Source of the DNA: Sediminibacterium magnilacihabitans
GTDB taxonomy: Bacteria > Bacteroidota > Bacteroidia > Chitinophagales > Chitinophagaceae
Direction: 5' to 3'
DNA: 64,000 nucleotides
Assembly: GCA_002973575.1 (NCBI GenBank)
Contig: PVEQ01000005.1
Coordinates: 1-64,000, forward strand
The position numbers and the translations under genes were made by a program. The notes under the pieces are model-generated. The model was not told the origin of the DNA. It saw nothing but the letters and a program-made list of their open reading frames with translations, and did not search any database. Shown here one piece after another: positions 35,744 to 45,327 of this stretch; the first letter of the stretch is position 1, and each line of letters begins with the position of its first letter.

Positions 35744-37024
35744 ATGTTACAAGTGAGTGTGTTGCGCAATGATACGGCTGAAGTAAAGAGAAGACTGGCA
35801 GTAAAGCATTTCAAACAACCCGAACTGGTGGATACCATCATTCAACTGGATGATGAACGTAAGCGCCTGCAGGCCGAATTCGACAATACACAATCGAAAG
35901 TCAACACAGCATCCAAAGAGATCGGTAAGCTGATGGCACAGGGACAAAAAGAGGCGGCCGAGACCCTGAAGACCGATGTGGCAGGATGGAAAGCAGCCCT
36001 GGAGCCGCTGAAAGAACAAATGGCCAGGGTGGAAAAAGAACTGAACGATACCCTGGTGCTATTACCCAACCTGCCCGGCACGCAGGTGCCGGAAGGACGT
36101 ACGCCGGAAGACAATGTAGTGGTAAGGGAAGGGGGCGTTAAACCTGCGCTGCCGGCTAATGCAACACCACACTGGGACCTGACCAAGAAATACAACCTGA
36201 TCGATTTTGAACTGGGTAACAAGATCACTGGCAGTGGTTTTCCTGTTTATACCGGACAGGGCGCCAAATTACAAAGAGCGCTGGTGCAGTATTTTCTCGA
36301 TTACAATACCGCAGCCGGCTATAAAGAATACCTGCCGCCTTTCATGGTGAATGCCGATTCTGCTTATGCAACCGGACAGCTGCCGGATAAAGAAGGGCAG
36401 ATGTATCATGCTACGGAAGATGATTTTTACCTCATTCCCACGGCAGAAGTACCTGTTACCAATGTTTATCGCGATACAATCCTCAAAGAAGAAGATTTTC
36501 CGGTTAAAATGACGGCCTATTCACCTTGCTTTAGAAGAGAGGCTGGCAGTTATGGAAAAGATGTACGTGGCCTCAACCGCCTGCACCAGTTCGAAAAAGT
36601 AGAGATCATTCAGTTGGTACAGCCCGAAAAAAGTTACGACACACTCGATGAAATGGTGCTGCATGTGGAGAAATTATTACAGTCGCTGCAATTGCCTTAT
36701 CGTTTATTGCGTCTTTGCGGCGGCGATATGGGTTTTGCCAGTGCCATCACTTATGATTTTGAAGTGTACAGCGCTGCGCAGGAACGTTGGCTGGAAGTGA
36801 GCAGTGTAAGCAATTTCGAAAGTTTCCAGGCCAACCGTCTCAAGTGCCGTTACAAAGACGCTACGGGCAAAACGCAACTGGTGCATACGCTGAACGGCAG
36901 CTCACTGGCATTGCCCAGGATACTGGCCTGCCTGCTCGAAAACAACCAGGGCGATGAAGGCATTTTGTTGCCCGAAGTACTGCATGGCTATTTTGGAAAG
37001 AAGATGGTGGTTGCCGGCAACTGA
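35744..37024 (+). CDS. serS: Serine--tRNA ligase
   Basis: A 426-residue class II aminoacyl-tRNA synthetase. N-terminal long coiled-coil arm (about 25-105) that contacts the tRNA variable arm; catalytic core with motif 2 (FRREAGSYGKDVRGLNRLHQF) and motif 3 (GSSLALPRILACLLENNQ). ATG at 35744 gives the family-typical N-terminus MLQVSVLRND; upstream codons lie in the promoter. Confidence 0.97.
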   Translation: MLQVSVLRNDTAEVKRRLAVKHFKQPELVDTIIQLDDERKRLQAEFDNTQSKVNTASKEIGKLMAQGQKEAAETLKTDVAGWKAALEPLKEQMARVEKELNDTLVLLPNLPGTQVPEGRTPEDNVVVREGGVKPALPANATPHWDLTKKYNLIDFELGNKITGSGFPVYTGQGAKLQRALVQYFLDYNTAAGYKEYLPPFMVNADSAYATGQLPDKEGQMYHATEDDFYLIPTAEVPVTNVYRDTILKEEDFPVKMTAYSPCFRREAGSYGKDVRGLNRLHQFEKVEIIQLVQPEKSYDTLDEMVLHVEKLLQSLQLPYRLLRLCGGDMGFASAITYDFEVYSAAQERWLEVSSVSNFESFQANRLKCRYKDATGKTQLVHTLNGSSLALPRILACLLENNQGDEGILLPEVLHGYFGKKMVVAGN

Positions 37025-37036
37025 TGTAAATAAAAA

Positions 37037-37058
37037 GCGCCCCCTGAAAAGAGAGCGC
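37037..37058 (-). terminator. Terminator after the ECF-operon barrel gene
   Basis: Reverse-strand stem GCGCTCTC/GGGGGCGC (with G-U pairs) followed by TTTTTATTT, in the 62-base gap between convergent genes. Confidence 0.6.
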
Positions 37059-37086
37059 ATGATACAACATGAGAAATAAAAGCCGT

Positions 37087-37959
37087 TTACCAGTTACTGA
37101 AACGGATACCTACGGCATAGGGATATTGTTCTAACCGGGTACCTTCCTTGTGCAGCCTGTTGATGCTGTACGAACCGTATAGGCGCACAGGACCCAGTCC
37201 CAGTTCAGCCACAGCCGCAAGACGCCAGGGCTCGAGGCTGAAATCGCCGTTGTTTTTCTGCTTACCCCTTTCGGCGCTCACCTGTTTGTTGCGGTTGCTG
37301 AGCATATACCCGGCACTCACACCCGCACTGAAAGAAAAACTCCTTTTTCTGTCCGGTGCAGGATTGATGTTCACCATCAGTGGCACCGTCAGGTATCCCA
37401 CATATAGTTTGTTCTTGGAAAAAGAGATGGAATCATTGTACACATAAGGCACAGGATCTTTGCGGTAACTGATCCGGCTGTCGTAACGGAAATTGTACAT
37501 TTCAAGCCCCAGCCCGTATTTGAGATTGACCACATGCTTTACCATGTTCAGCTTTTGCATGAACAACCAGATGTTCACATTGCTGGATTTGAGGTTGTTC
37601 AGGTGGAAGCTGTTGGCATTGACCTGGCCGTCTGCCGGCCGCAGCACCCTGAAGTAACCGCCGGACTGTGCCGCTGTATAATCGGTCTGGTCGCGGAAAT
37701 TGGCAAAGCCCAGGTCGAAGATGAACCAGTTGGTGCTGATATTGGTTCTTCTGCGGCTACGGTGTTCTGTACGGATCTCGAAATCTTTGTCCCAGTTCTT
37801 CCACACACTCTCCTCATCGCCCGACCCGCTTTTTTTCTTTTTGATGATGATGAAATTGCCCACTTTGATCGTGTCCGATGAACGGCCGGTGCTGTCGGTC
37901 TGAGCCATCCCCCATCCCGTAACGAACAATGCCGCTACTAAACTTACTACATACTTCAT
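37087..37959 (-). CDS. Outer-membrane beta-barrel protein in the ECF sigma operon
   Basis: A 290-residue barrel: signal peptide MKYVVSLVAALFVTGWGMAQ, then a Lys-rich stretch IIIKKKKSGSGDEES and alternating strands typical of the PorT/OmpA-like eight-stranded group (YVGYLTVPLMVNINP, FSAGVSAGYMLSN), ending AVGIRFSNW. It is the third gene of a sigma/anti-sigma/barrel operon and could be an envelope-stress target. Function is otherwise unknown. Confidence 0.8.
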   Translation of the reverse strand: MKYVVSLVAALFVTGWGMAQTDSTGRSSDTIKVGNFIIIKKKKSGSGDEESVWKNWDKDFEIRTEHRSRRRTNISTNWFIFDLGFANFRDQTDYTAAQSGGYFRVLRPADGQVNANSFHLNNLKSSNVNIWLFMQKLNMVKHVVNLKYGLGLEMYNFRYDSRISYRKDPVPYVYNDSISFSKNKLYVGYLTVPLMVNINPAPDRKRSFSFSAGVSAGYMLSNRNKQVSAERGKQKNNGDFSLEPWRLAAVAELGLGPVRLYGSYSINRLHKEGTRLEQYPYAVGIRFSNW

Positions 37960-37972
37960 ACGATTTTTTACT

Positions 37973-39034
37973 TTATCTCAAGCTGCGATTGTCTTCTTCC
38001 TCCCGGGCAGCTTTGCTTTTAAAAATGCTGGACGCCTTCCTGAAAAAGCCGCGCAGTTTGTCTTTATTGATCTCGATAGAACCCAGTAAGAGTCCTTTAT
38101 TGTCTTCATCGGTTTCCAACTCTTTGTATTTTGTAAGAGCGGAATTGTTGGCTGCCGTTGCTTCTTTCGGGGCAATAACAGGTTGTTGCAAGCTGGTATT
38201 AGCAGCCAGTACTTCAACCGGCGGATGGATCTCGGTTCTTCCAACGCCTGTGCTTACCGGAATGGCTTGTACCTGTGCCAGGGAGCGGCTCTGTTCAGCA
38301 GGCAAACTGTTTTCAACAGGCATGACGCCTGCTGTCTGTGTTTTTGAAGTGGGTTGTTTATTAACTACAGGGTTGGTAGTATGATCTGCAACAACTTCTT
38401 TGTTTTCAGTATTGGTAATAACATGGTCAACAGTACCCGGTGATGATATGGTTGTTTTGCTTTGAGGCTGAACAGCAGGTTTGTTGATAGCAGCCAATTC
38501 TTTTTCAGCCGGTGGGTTGCGGCGGAGAGAACCGGGAATGAACCACAGGGTCAGTCCCAGACCTGCTAAAACGGCTGCCACAGCCACGCGCTGCCAGTTG
38601 ATATAAATAACAGGTCTTTTTGTTGAAGCGGTACGGTAAAGCGATTCTTTATAGGGAAAAGGCACTGGCTCGGCTTCGAGTTTTGTTTGTTGAAGCAGAT
38701 GCAAATAAGCTGTTGCCTCCGGGTTCTTCATCAGCAAAGCTTCCATACTTTCTTTTTCAGCGCCCGCTAACTCGTCATCGATATAACTGAGTAATTGTTC
38801 TTCGTAAGAAGATGCATCAATAGATGCAGTGTTTTTGTACAGCGATTCCTTGAAAGGAAAATCAACTGGTTCACCGGGTAATAAGCGGGTTTGCCTGAGG
38901 GCTTCCAGTTCCACCGCCAGATCGGGATTATCCGCTACGAATTGTTCCACTGCTTTGGCATCCGCGGCAGGGAGTTCCCCGTCGAGGTAGAGCAGGAATA
39001 ATTCTTCGTAGTTATGTCGGTCAATGTTTATCAC
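37973..39034 (-). CDS. Anti-sigma factor-like membrane protein with duplicated N-terminal domain
   Basis: A 353-residue single-pass protein (helix about 148-167). The cytoplasmic part contains two similar units of about 58 residues: 10-67 (ELFLLYLDGELP ... FPFKESLYK) and 78-134 (EQLLSYIDDELA ... FPYKESLYR), each like the short helical sigma-binding domain of Bacteroidota anti-sigma factors. The periplasmic part is a low-complexity Thr/Pro/Gln-rich linker and a charged end. It starts five bases after the ECF sigma gene, its presumed target. Confidence 0.82.
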   Translation of the reverse strand: MINIDRHNYEELFLLYLDGELPAADAKAVEQFVADNPDLAVELEALRQTRLLPGEPVDFPFKESLYKNTASIDASSYEEQLLSYIDDELAGAEKESMEALLMKNPEATAYLHLLQQTKLEAEPVPFPYKESLYRTASTKRPVIYINWQRVAVAAVLAGLGLTLWFIPGSLRRNPPAEKELAAINKPAVQPQSKTTISSPGTVDHVITNTENKEVVADHTTNPVVNKQPTSKTQTAGVMPVENSLPAEQSRSLAQVQAIPVSTGVGRTEIHPPVEVLAANTSLQQPVIAPKEATAANNSALTKYKELETDEDNKGLLLGSIEINKDKLRGFFRKASSIFKSKAAREEEDNRSLR

Positions 39035-39039
39035 AGGTC

Positions 39040-39525
39040 TTATATAATGTTTTCAGGTTTCACCAGATAGGTTTTCAGTGCCAGCCTCGCACGATGCAGG
39101 TACACTTTTACCTGGCTCGCGTTCAGGTTCATGATCTGTCCGATCTCTTCATAACTGTATCCTTCATAATCTTTCAGCATCACCAGGCTTTTCTGCGTTT
39201 CATTAAGACGGTTCAGGGCCTCCATCAGGGTTTTTCTTGGGTTGCTGTGTAACTGGTAGGTCTTGCTTCCGCTTTCTTCGAATGTATCTTTCAATTTTAT
39301 CCTTTTCACCTTCCTGATATGGTCGATCATCTGGTTATAGGCAATGGTAAACAGGTATGATTTTGATTTGATGGTCTCGATCGTTTCCCGGTTACGCCAG
39401 AGTTTTTCGAATGCGGTTTGCACAATATCCCTGGCATCTTCCTCGTGCCGGAGGTTTTTCACGATAAAGCGGTAAACATTATCGGCATATTGTGTGACGC
39501 AGTCGTTGTACTCTTTTTCAGTCAT
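39040..39525 (-). CDS. ECF RNA polymerase sigma factor
   Basis: A 161-residue sigma-70 family ECF factor. Region 2 (EDARDIVQTAFEKLWRNRETI, with SYLFTIAYNQMIDHIRK) and region 4 (MLKDYEGYSYEEIGQIMNLNASQVKVYLHRARLAL) are intact. It heads an operon with its anti-sigma factor and a barrel protein. Confidence 0.95.
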   Translation of the reverse strand: MTEKEYNDCVTQYADNVYRFIVKNLRHEEDARDIVQTAFEKLWRNRETIETIKSKSYLFTIAYNQMIDHIRKVKRIKLKDTFEESGSKTYQLHSNPRKTLMEALNRLNETQKSLVMLKDYEGYSYEEIGQIMNLNASQVKVYLHRARLALKTYLVKPENII

Positions 39526-39583
39526 GTTGTTGACTATTGATACGATTGAAGGGCCACTATGTTACACTACGGGCAGAAAAACA

Positions 39584-40708
39584 TCAATAATTGATCACCT
39601 GCTCCTGTATGGCTTCGGGAATGGGCCTCCATTCGTACTGCTGGTTGCGTAACTGGGGTTCGAAACCGGCCTCGCGGATGGCGTCCTGCATGGTCTTGTA
39701 GGTAAAACGATGGGGTGCACCGGCCGCACTCACCACATTCTCTTCGATCATGATACTGCCGAAATCGTTGGCGCCTGCATGCAGACAGATCTGGGCGGTT
39801 TGCTTGCCCACCGTAAGCCAGCTCGCCTGGATGTTCTTGACATTGGGCAGCATGATGCGGCTGATGGCGATCATGCGGATATATTCGTCGGGGGTAGTGA
39901 GGTTGTGTACGCCCCTGATACGGGCCAGTAAGGTATCTACATCCTGGAAGGTCCAGGGAATGAATGCCAGGAAGCCTTTGGCCGACTCCGGTTTAAGGCT
40001 CTGCACTTCCCTTATGCGCACAAGGTGAATGAAACGCTCTTCCAGTGTTTCCACGTGACCGAACATCATGGTAGCGCTTGTGGTGATGTTGAGTTTATGT
40101 GCTTCGTGCATAATGGCGAGCCATTCATCGGCGCCGCATTTTCCTTTGGAGATCAGGCGTCGCACCCTGTCAACCAATATCTCAGCGCCTGCACCCGGCA
40201 AAGAATCCAGTCCTGCTTCCTGCAAAGCCATGAGCACATCGCGATGGCTCATTTTTTCCAGCTTACAAATGTGGGCCACTTCGGGCGGGCCCAATGCATG
40301 CAGCTTGAGGGTAGGATATTCCTGCTTCAACTGGCGGAATGTACGGGTATAGAAATCGAGGCCCAGCTCAGGGTGGTGTCCGCCCTGCAACAACAATTGG
40401 TCGCCGCCATATTTGAATGTTTCCTCGATCTTCTTGCGGTAAACCGGCATATCGGTGATATACGCTTCGGCATGACCCGGTATACGATAGAAGTTACAGA
40501 ATTTGCAATTGGCAATGCAAACATTGGTGGTATTTACATTCCGATCGATCTGCCAGGTCACTTTTCCGTGTGGCACCTGTTGCTTACGCATCTCATCGGC
40601 AACATACATCAGTTCGGTCAGAGGTGCCTGTTCAAAAAGGAACAGCCCTTCTTCAACGGAAAGGAATTCAAAACCTAGGGCTTTCTGGTATAAATCGGCT
40701 AGTTGCAT
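39584..40708 (-). CDS. mqnC: Cyclic dehypoxanthinyl futalosine synthase
   Basis: A 374-residue radical SAM enzyme of the futalosine route to menaquinone; it converts dehypoxanthine futalosine to its cyclic form. The iron-sulfur triad is Cys64, Cys68 and Cys71 (NVCIANCKFCNF). LLQGGHHPELGLDFY, HALGPPEVAHI, SLPGAGAEIL and GANDFGSIMIEENV are typical of MqnC rather than MqnE or CofH. Other mqn genes are outside the window. Confidence 0.95.
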   Translation of the reverse strand: MQLADLYQKALGFEFLSVEEGLFLFEQAPLTELMYVADEMRKQQVPHGKVTWQIDRNVNTTNVCIANCKFCNFYRIPGHAEAYITDMPVYRKKIEETFKYGGDQLLLQGGHHPELGLDFYTRTFRQLKQEYPTLKLHALGPPEVAHICKLEKMSHRDVLMALQEAGLDSLPGAGAEILVDRVRRLISKGKCGADEWLAIMHEAHKLNITTSATMMFGHVETLEERFIHLVRIREVQSLKPESAKGFLAFIPWTFQDVDTLLARIRGVHNLTTPDEYIRMIAISRIMLPNVKNIQASWLTVGKQTAQICLHAGANDFGSIMIEENVVSAAGAPHRFTYKTMQDAIREAGFEPQLRNQQYEWRPIPEAIQEQVINY

Positions 40709-40734
40709 ATCATCCGTTCATTTAGTAGAAAACA

Positions 40735-40742
40735 CAAAGGTA
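40735..40742 (-). promoter_or_regulatory. -7 element of mqnC
   Basis: Reverse-strand TACCTTTG, exact consensus, 26 bases before the ATG at 40708. Confidence 0.5.
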
Positions 40743-40808
40743 AGATGATAAATGCCATTCATAAAGTAATTGAGCAGCTATTAGTAATTAAGCTTATATT
40801 CAATTTGT

Positions 40809-41999
40809 ATGAAACGCTTATTGCTTGCCAACCTGCTGCTTTTCTGTTTTTTTTCTTTGAAAGCACAGGAAGAGTTCATAGCGCCACAATCGCACTTGCT
40901 CACCAAGTTCTCTTTTACACAACTCAGTGGTGGCATTGTGATCGTAAAAGCACAGGTGGATGATTCGCCCGACTCGCTCAACTTCGTATTCGATACCGGC
41001 AGCGGCGGTATTTCGCTCGATTCAACCACTGCTGCGGCTTTGAAGCTGTCGCTCAAGATGAGCGATAAAACCATTCGCGGTATTGCGGGGATGCGAACGG
41101 TGGAGTTTGCGTATAATCATACGCTCAGGTTACCCGGACTGGTTACGGAACACCTCGACTTTCACATCAACGATTACGACCTGCTTACCAGTGTGTATGG
41201 TATTAAAATAGACGGCATCATCGGGTATAGTTTTTTAAGAAGGTATATTGTGATGATCGATTATGACAAACAGCTGATTGAAGTGTTTACACCGGGCACT
41301 ATAAAATATCCACGTGGCGGATATATATTGAAACCGGATTTTTCAACACTGGCCATGCAGCATGCAATGATCGGCGATGAAAGAGAGATCAACGGTAAAT
41401 TCATTTTTGATACAGGCGCCGGACTCTGTTTCCTTTTATCAAAAGATTTTGTGGATGACAGCGTGTTCATCAAAAAGAAAAGAAAATATTATGCCACGCA
41501 GGCAGAGGGGTTAGGCGGGAAAAAACAAATGCAGATAACGGTGATCAAATCGGTGAAGCTGGGTCCGTATAAATTCCGCAAAGTACCCATCCATATTTTT
41601 GAAGACGATTTCAACGTTACCTCTTATCCTTTGCTGGGCGGACTGATAGGCAACGATATCATGCGCCGTTTCAATGTGATCCTGAACTACCCCGAGCGGA
41701 GTATTTACATCAGACCCAACAGCCATTACGCAGAGTCTTTCGATTATTCGTATACAGGTCTGGGCATTTATATGATCAATGGAGAGATCCGCGTAGTGGA
41801 TATTGTCAAAGGCTCCCCGGGCGATAAAGCAGGTTTCAAGCCCGACGACATTATTTTTTCGGTGGAATCTAATTTCTCCAAGAATATACAGGTGTACAAA
41901 AATCTTTTTCAGAATACCCTGGGCAGGGTGAAAGTGATCGTTTTCCGCAATAACAATCCCCTGGTGCTCACCATGGATATCAAAGACATCAGGCGGTAG
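40809..41999 (+). CDS. Exported retropepsin-like aspartyl protease with PDZ domain
   Basis: A 396-residue protein: signal peptide MKRLLLANLLLFCFFSLKAQ, two retropepsin-like halves each with a DTG (Asp62 in FDTGSGG and FDTGAGL near residue 202), and a PDZ domain (about 305-385; VVDIVKGSPGDKAGFKPDDIIFSV). One chain supplies both catalytic aspartates, unlike dimeric retroviral enzymes. Location is probably periplasmic or surface; substrate unknown. Confidence 0.88.
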   Translation: MKRLLLANLLLFCFFSLKAQEEFIAPQSHLLTKFSFTQLSGGIVIVKAQVDDSPDSLNFVFDTGSGGISLDSTTAAALKLSLKMSDKTIRGIAGMRTVEFAYNHTLRLPGLVTEHLDFHINDYDLLTSVYGIKIDGIIGYSFLRRYIVMIDYDKQLIEVFTPGTIKYPRGGYILKPDFSTLAMQHAMIGDEREINGKFIFDTGAGLCFLLSKDFVDDSVFIKKKRKYYATQAEGLGGKKQMQITVIKSVKLGPYKFRKVPIHIFEDDFNVTSYPLLGGLIGNDIMRRFNVILNYPERSIYIRPNSHYAESFDYSYTGLGIYMINGEIRVVDIVKGSPGDKAGFKPDDIIFSVESNFSKNIQVYKNLFQNTLGRVKVIVFRNNNPLVLTMDIKDIRR

Positions 42000-42034
42000 C
42001 ACAAAATGACTAATTTGCGTCTTTTACAAGGACT

Positions 42035-43279
42035 ATGATTCAATTTAACCGATTTGTGCTGGAGAACGGATTGCGGGTGTTGGTACACGAAGACCCGTCC
42101 ACACCCATGGCTGTAGTGAATATTATGTATGATGTAGGTGCACGCGACGAAGCTCCTTCTCAAACTGGCTTTGCGCATTTGTTCGAACACCTGATGTTTG
42201 GCGGCAGTATCAATATCGCCGATTACGATGAGCCCCTGCAAAGGGCCGGCGGCGAAAACAATGCGTATACTACCAATGATCTCACGAATTATTATTGCCA
42301 GTTACCGGCAGAAAATATTGAAACCGCTTTCTGGCTCGAAAGCGATCGGATGCTGAGCCTGGCTTTCAGCGAGAAGAGCCTTGATGTACAGCGCAAAGTG
42401 GTGGTGGAAGAGTTCAAGGAACATTATATCAACAAACCTTATGGCGATGTATGGCATAAGATGCGTGAACTGGCTTATACCACACACCCTTATCGTTGGA
42501 TGACCATCGGTAAAGAATTAGCGCATATAGAACACGCGCAGATAGAAGATGTAAAAGCATTTTTCTTCAAACATTACAGACCTGTGAATGCTATTCTTGT
42601 GGTGGCGGGAAATGTGCAGACAGACAAGGTCAGAACGCTGGCCGAAAAATGGTTCGGCGATATTCCCATGGGAGAAAAATACCAGCGGAATTTACCGGTT
42701 GAACCAAAGCAGGCAGCCCCGAGAAAAGCAGTATACCATGCCGATGTGCCGCTGGATGCTTTCATCAAAACCTGGCATATTGCCGGCCGGCTCGATAAAG
42801 GCTATTATGTAGCCGACTTAATTACGGAAATACTGGGAGGCGGAGGCTCATCGAGGCTTTACCAGGCATTGGTAAAAGAGCGGCAATTATTTTCCAGCCT
42901 GGATTGCTATCATTTCGGAAGCATTGATGCCGGTTTGCTGGCCATCGAAGGCAAGCTGGTAAAAGGAGTGAGCATGGAAACGGCTGCCGAAGCAGTAGAT
43001 AACGAGGTTGCGCGGATGCGAATGGAAAAAGTGAGCGATACGGAATTACAGAAAGTAAAGAATAAAACAGAAAGCGTGATTGCTTTTGAAGACATGAGCG
43101 TGATGAGTCGCGCCGGAAGCCTGGCCCTGTATGAATTGCTGGGCGATGCACAACTGATGAATACCGAATTGCAAAAATACCATGCGGTAACGGCGGAGGA
43201 TATCCTGGAATACAGCCAGGACATCTTTGATGAGAACAACAGCAACACAATCTTTTACTACAGCAAACCCAACCGATAA
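42035..43279 (+). CDS. M16 family zinc metallopeptidase (catalytic subunit)
   Basis: A 414-residue pitrilysin-type peptidase. The inverted zinc motif is His48-Leu-Phe-Glu51-His52 (AHLFEHLMFGG), with a distal glutamate in VVVEEFKEHY. No signal peptide is visible, so it is either cytosolic or exported by another route. It is followed after one base by a second M16 gene without the zinc motif; the pair likely forms a heterodimer as in other bacterial two-subunit M16B enzymes. Confidence 0.92.
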   Translation: MIQFNRFVLENGLRVLVHEDPSTPMAVVNIMYDVGARDEAPSQTGFAHLFEHLMFGGSINIADYDEPLQRAGGENNAYTTNDLTNYYCQLPAENIETAFWLESDRMLSLAFSEKSLDVQRKVVVEEFKEHYINKPYGDVWHKMRELAYTTHPYRWMTIGKELAHIEHAQIEDVKAFFFKHYRPVNAILVVAGNVQTDKVRTLAEKWFGDIPMGEKYQRNLPVEPKQAAPRKAVYHADVPLDAFIKTWHIAGRLDKGYYVADLITEILGGGGSSRLYQALVKERQLFSSLDCYHFGSIDAGLLAIEGKLVKGVSMETAAEAVDNEVARMRMEKVSDTELQKVKNKTESVIAFEDMSVMSRAGSLALYELLGDAQLMNTELQKYHAVTAEDILEYSQDIFDENNSNTIFYYSKPNR

Positions 43280-43280
43280 A

Positions 43281-44561
43281 ATGCCCAACAGGAAAGCAGC
43301 CCCCGAAATAGTAGATGCAGTGGATTTTGATCTGCGACTGAAACCCTGCGACCGGTTTACCCTGGACAACGGCGTGCCTGTGTATGCCATCAATGCAGGC
43401 GCAGAAGAAGTGGTGATGATCGAGTGGGTGTTTTATGCCGGTAACTGGTATGAAGAAAAAAACATTGTAGCAGCTACAACCAATTTTTTGTTGAAGAATG
43501 GTACCAAACAAAAAAATGCTTTTGCTATCAATGAGCATTTTGAGTTTTATGGTGCTTACCTGAACCGCCAGTGTTATAATGAAACGGCCACCATCTCGTT
43601 GCATTGCCTGGCAAAACATTTGCATCACCTGTTACCGGTAGTAGCTGAACTGATCACCGAAAGTATTTTTCCCGAAGAAGAACTGGCTATCTACAAACAA
43701 AACCAGAAGCAACGACTGGAAGTAAACCTGAAGAAATGCGATTTTATCGCCAACCGGTTGATCGATGAGTACCTTTACGGGTTTCACCATCCGTACGGGC
43801 GATATACTTCTACGCTGGATTACGACCAACTGCAACAGGATGAATTGAAAGCTTTCTACAAGCGTTTTTATGTTGAAGGAAAATGCCTGGTGTTCACGGC
43901 GGGGAAATTACCGGGAGATATTCAACAACAACTGAATAAAACATTCGGCCATCTGCCCCTGAATAAACAACTGCTACCTGAAACAGTATTCAACCTGCAG
44001 TCAGCCGATGAAAAGAAATACCATATTCTCAACGATGCGAATGGTGTGCAAGGCGCCATCCGTATTGCCCGTCCTTTTCCTAACAGGCATCACCCCGATT
44101 TTCCCAAGGTCCAGATATTGAATAACCTGTTCGGTGGTTTTTTTGGTTCAAGGCTCATGAGCAATATCCGGGAAGACAAAGGCTATACTTACGGCATACA
44201 CAGTTACCTGCAAAACCACATACACAACAGTGCCTGGATGATCAGCACGGAAGCGGGCAGGGATGTATGTGAAGCCACTATTGAAGAAGTATACAAAGAA
44301 ATGGCGCTCCTGCGTAAAGAACCGGTGCCGGAAGAAGAACTCGATCTGGTACGCAATTATATGATGGGTTCTTTGCTGGGCGACCTGGACGGCCCCTTCC
44401 AGATCATTGCCAGGTGGAAAAGTTATGTATTGAACAACCTGGAGGAAGCTTATTTTTATAATAGCATAGCAACCATCAAGACAGTGAGTCCGGAAGCGTT
44501 GCGGGAACTGGCAGAAAAATACCTGCAGCCCGACGCATTTTATGAGTTAACGGTAATATAA
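43281..44561 (+). CDS. M16 family peptidase-like protein (non-catalytic partner)
   Basis: A 426-residue M16B fold protein. At the place where the partner has HLFEH this one reads NFLLKNGTKQ, so the zinc site is missing; the C-terminal half keeps the R/Y segment (SRLMSNIREDKGYTYGIHSY) used to close on substrate. The ATG at 43281 directly follows the upstream stop codon. It probably shapes the chamber of the heterodimeric peptidase. Confidence 0.9.
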   Translation: MPNRKAAPEIVDAVDFDLRLKPCDRFTLDNGVPVYAINAGAEEVVMIEWVFYAGNWYEEKNIVAATTNFLLKNGTKQKNAFAINEHFEFYGAYLNRQCYNETATISLHCLAKHLHHLLPVVAELITESIFPEEELAIYKQNQKQRLEVNLKKCDFIANRLIDEYLYGFHHPYGRYTSTLDYDQLQQDELKAFYKRFYVEGKCLVFTAGKLPGDIQQQLNKTFGHLPLNKQLLPETVFNLQSADEKKYHILNDANGVQGAIRIARPFPNRHHPDFPKVQILNNLFGGFFGSRLMSNIREDKGYTYGIHSYLQNHIHNSAWMISTEAGRDVCEATIEEVYKEMALLRKEPVPEEELDLVRNYMMGSLLGDLDGPFQIIARWKSYVLNNLEEAYFYNSIATIKTVSPEALRELAEKYLQPDAFYELTVI

Positions 44562-44571
44562 ATTATACTTC

Positions 44572-44931
44572 ATGATAGGACGTTTCTTTACAAAGACCGT
44601 TGCAACAGCAGTAGCCATACTGGCTGCCGCCTATATACTGAAAGGTATACATGTAAATGGCACTGCCACTGCCTTATTGGTGGCGCTCGTATTGGGCCTG
44701 TTGAACAGCTTTGTGAAACCTGTGCTGATCTTGCTCACCATACCTATCACTTTATTGACGCTTGGATTGTTCCTGTTGGTGATCAATATTCTCATTGTAA
44801 AATTCGCTGCCTCATTGGTACCAGGATTTACAGTAGACGGATGGGTATCGGCGTTATTATTCAGCCTGGTGGTATCATTCTTTACTTCTATTATCGAAGC
44901 TATCCTGGGCAAAGGCGGCAACCCGCAATAA
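44572..44931 (+). CDS. Phage holin family 4-type membrane protein
   Basis: A 119-residue protein with four hydrophobic helices and the family's conserved core (LVALVLGLLNSFVKPVLILLTIPIT). The domain (Phage_holin_4_2) is widespread in bacterial chromosomes and is not by itself a sign of prophage; no phage gene is nearby. It starts ten bases after the M16 pair. Function unknown. Confidence 0.88.
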   Translation: MIGRFFTKTVATAVAILAAAYILKGIHVNGTATALLVALVLGLLNSFVKPVLILLTIPITLLTLGLFLLVINILIVKFAASLVPGFTVDGWVSALLFSLVVSFFTSIIEAILGKGGNPQ

Positions 44932-44934
44932 ACA

Positions 44935-45327
44935 TTACAAAGAAGCGATGAGCTGCTTTACTTTCTCGCCGATCATATCGCGTATTTGATTGAACTCAGC
45001 GGGCTCCAGGTGTTTGGGGTCTGGTATCTGCCAGTCGATGAACTGTTTGGCGGGCATCCAGGGACAGGCATCGCCGCAACCCATGGTTACCACCGCATCG
45101 AAAGGAGCATATTGTTCCACTTCCTGCAATGATTTGCTGTCATGCTTGCTGAGATCATAACCCAGTTCTTTCATGGCTGCAATGGCTTTGGGATTCACTA
45201 TGCCGCTAGGCTTACTGCCCGCACTGAAGGCTTCAACAGCATCGCCACCATATATAGTAGCAAAAGCCTGGCTCATCTGGCTGCGGTTACTGTTTTCAAT
45301 ACAAACGAAAAGGAGCTTCTTTTTCAT
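44935..45327 (-). CDS. arsC: Arsenate reductase (thioredoxin-coupled), low-molecular-weight phosphatase fold
   Basis: A 130-residue enzyme with the P-loop CIENSNRS (Cys9 nucleophile, Arg15) and the redox cysteines Cys84 and Cys88 in MGCGDACPW, the arrangement of pI258-type arsenate reductase, which relays the disulfide to thioredoxin. ATG at 45325-45327 fits the family. No arsR, arsB or acr3 lies beside it, so resistance would depend on genes elsewhere; a phosphatase role is the alternative. Confidence 0.9.
   Translation of the reverse strand: MKKKLLFVCIENSNRSQMSQAFATIYGGDAVEAFSAGSKPSGIVNPKAIAAMKELGYDLSKHDSKSLQEVEQYAPFDAVVTMGCGDACPWMPAKQFIDWQIPDPKHLEPAEFNQIRDMIGEKVKQLIASL

Noticed and set aside
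44572-44931. Prophage remnant suggested by the holin-family domain
   Set aside because: The domain is common in chromosomes; no integrase, capsid or lysis gene is near, and the GH25 lysozyme 10 kb away is membrane-anchored and stands alone.
44935-45327. Arsenic resistance island
   Set aside because: arsC is alone; no arsR, arsB or acr3 lies next to it.
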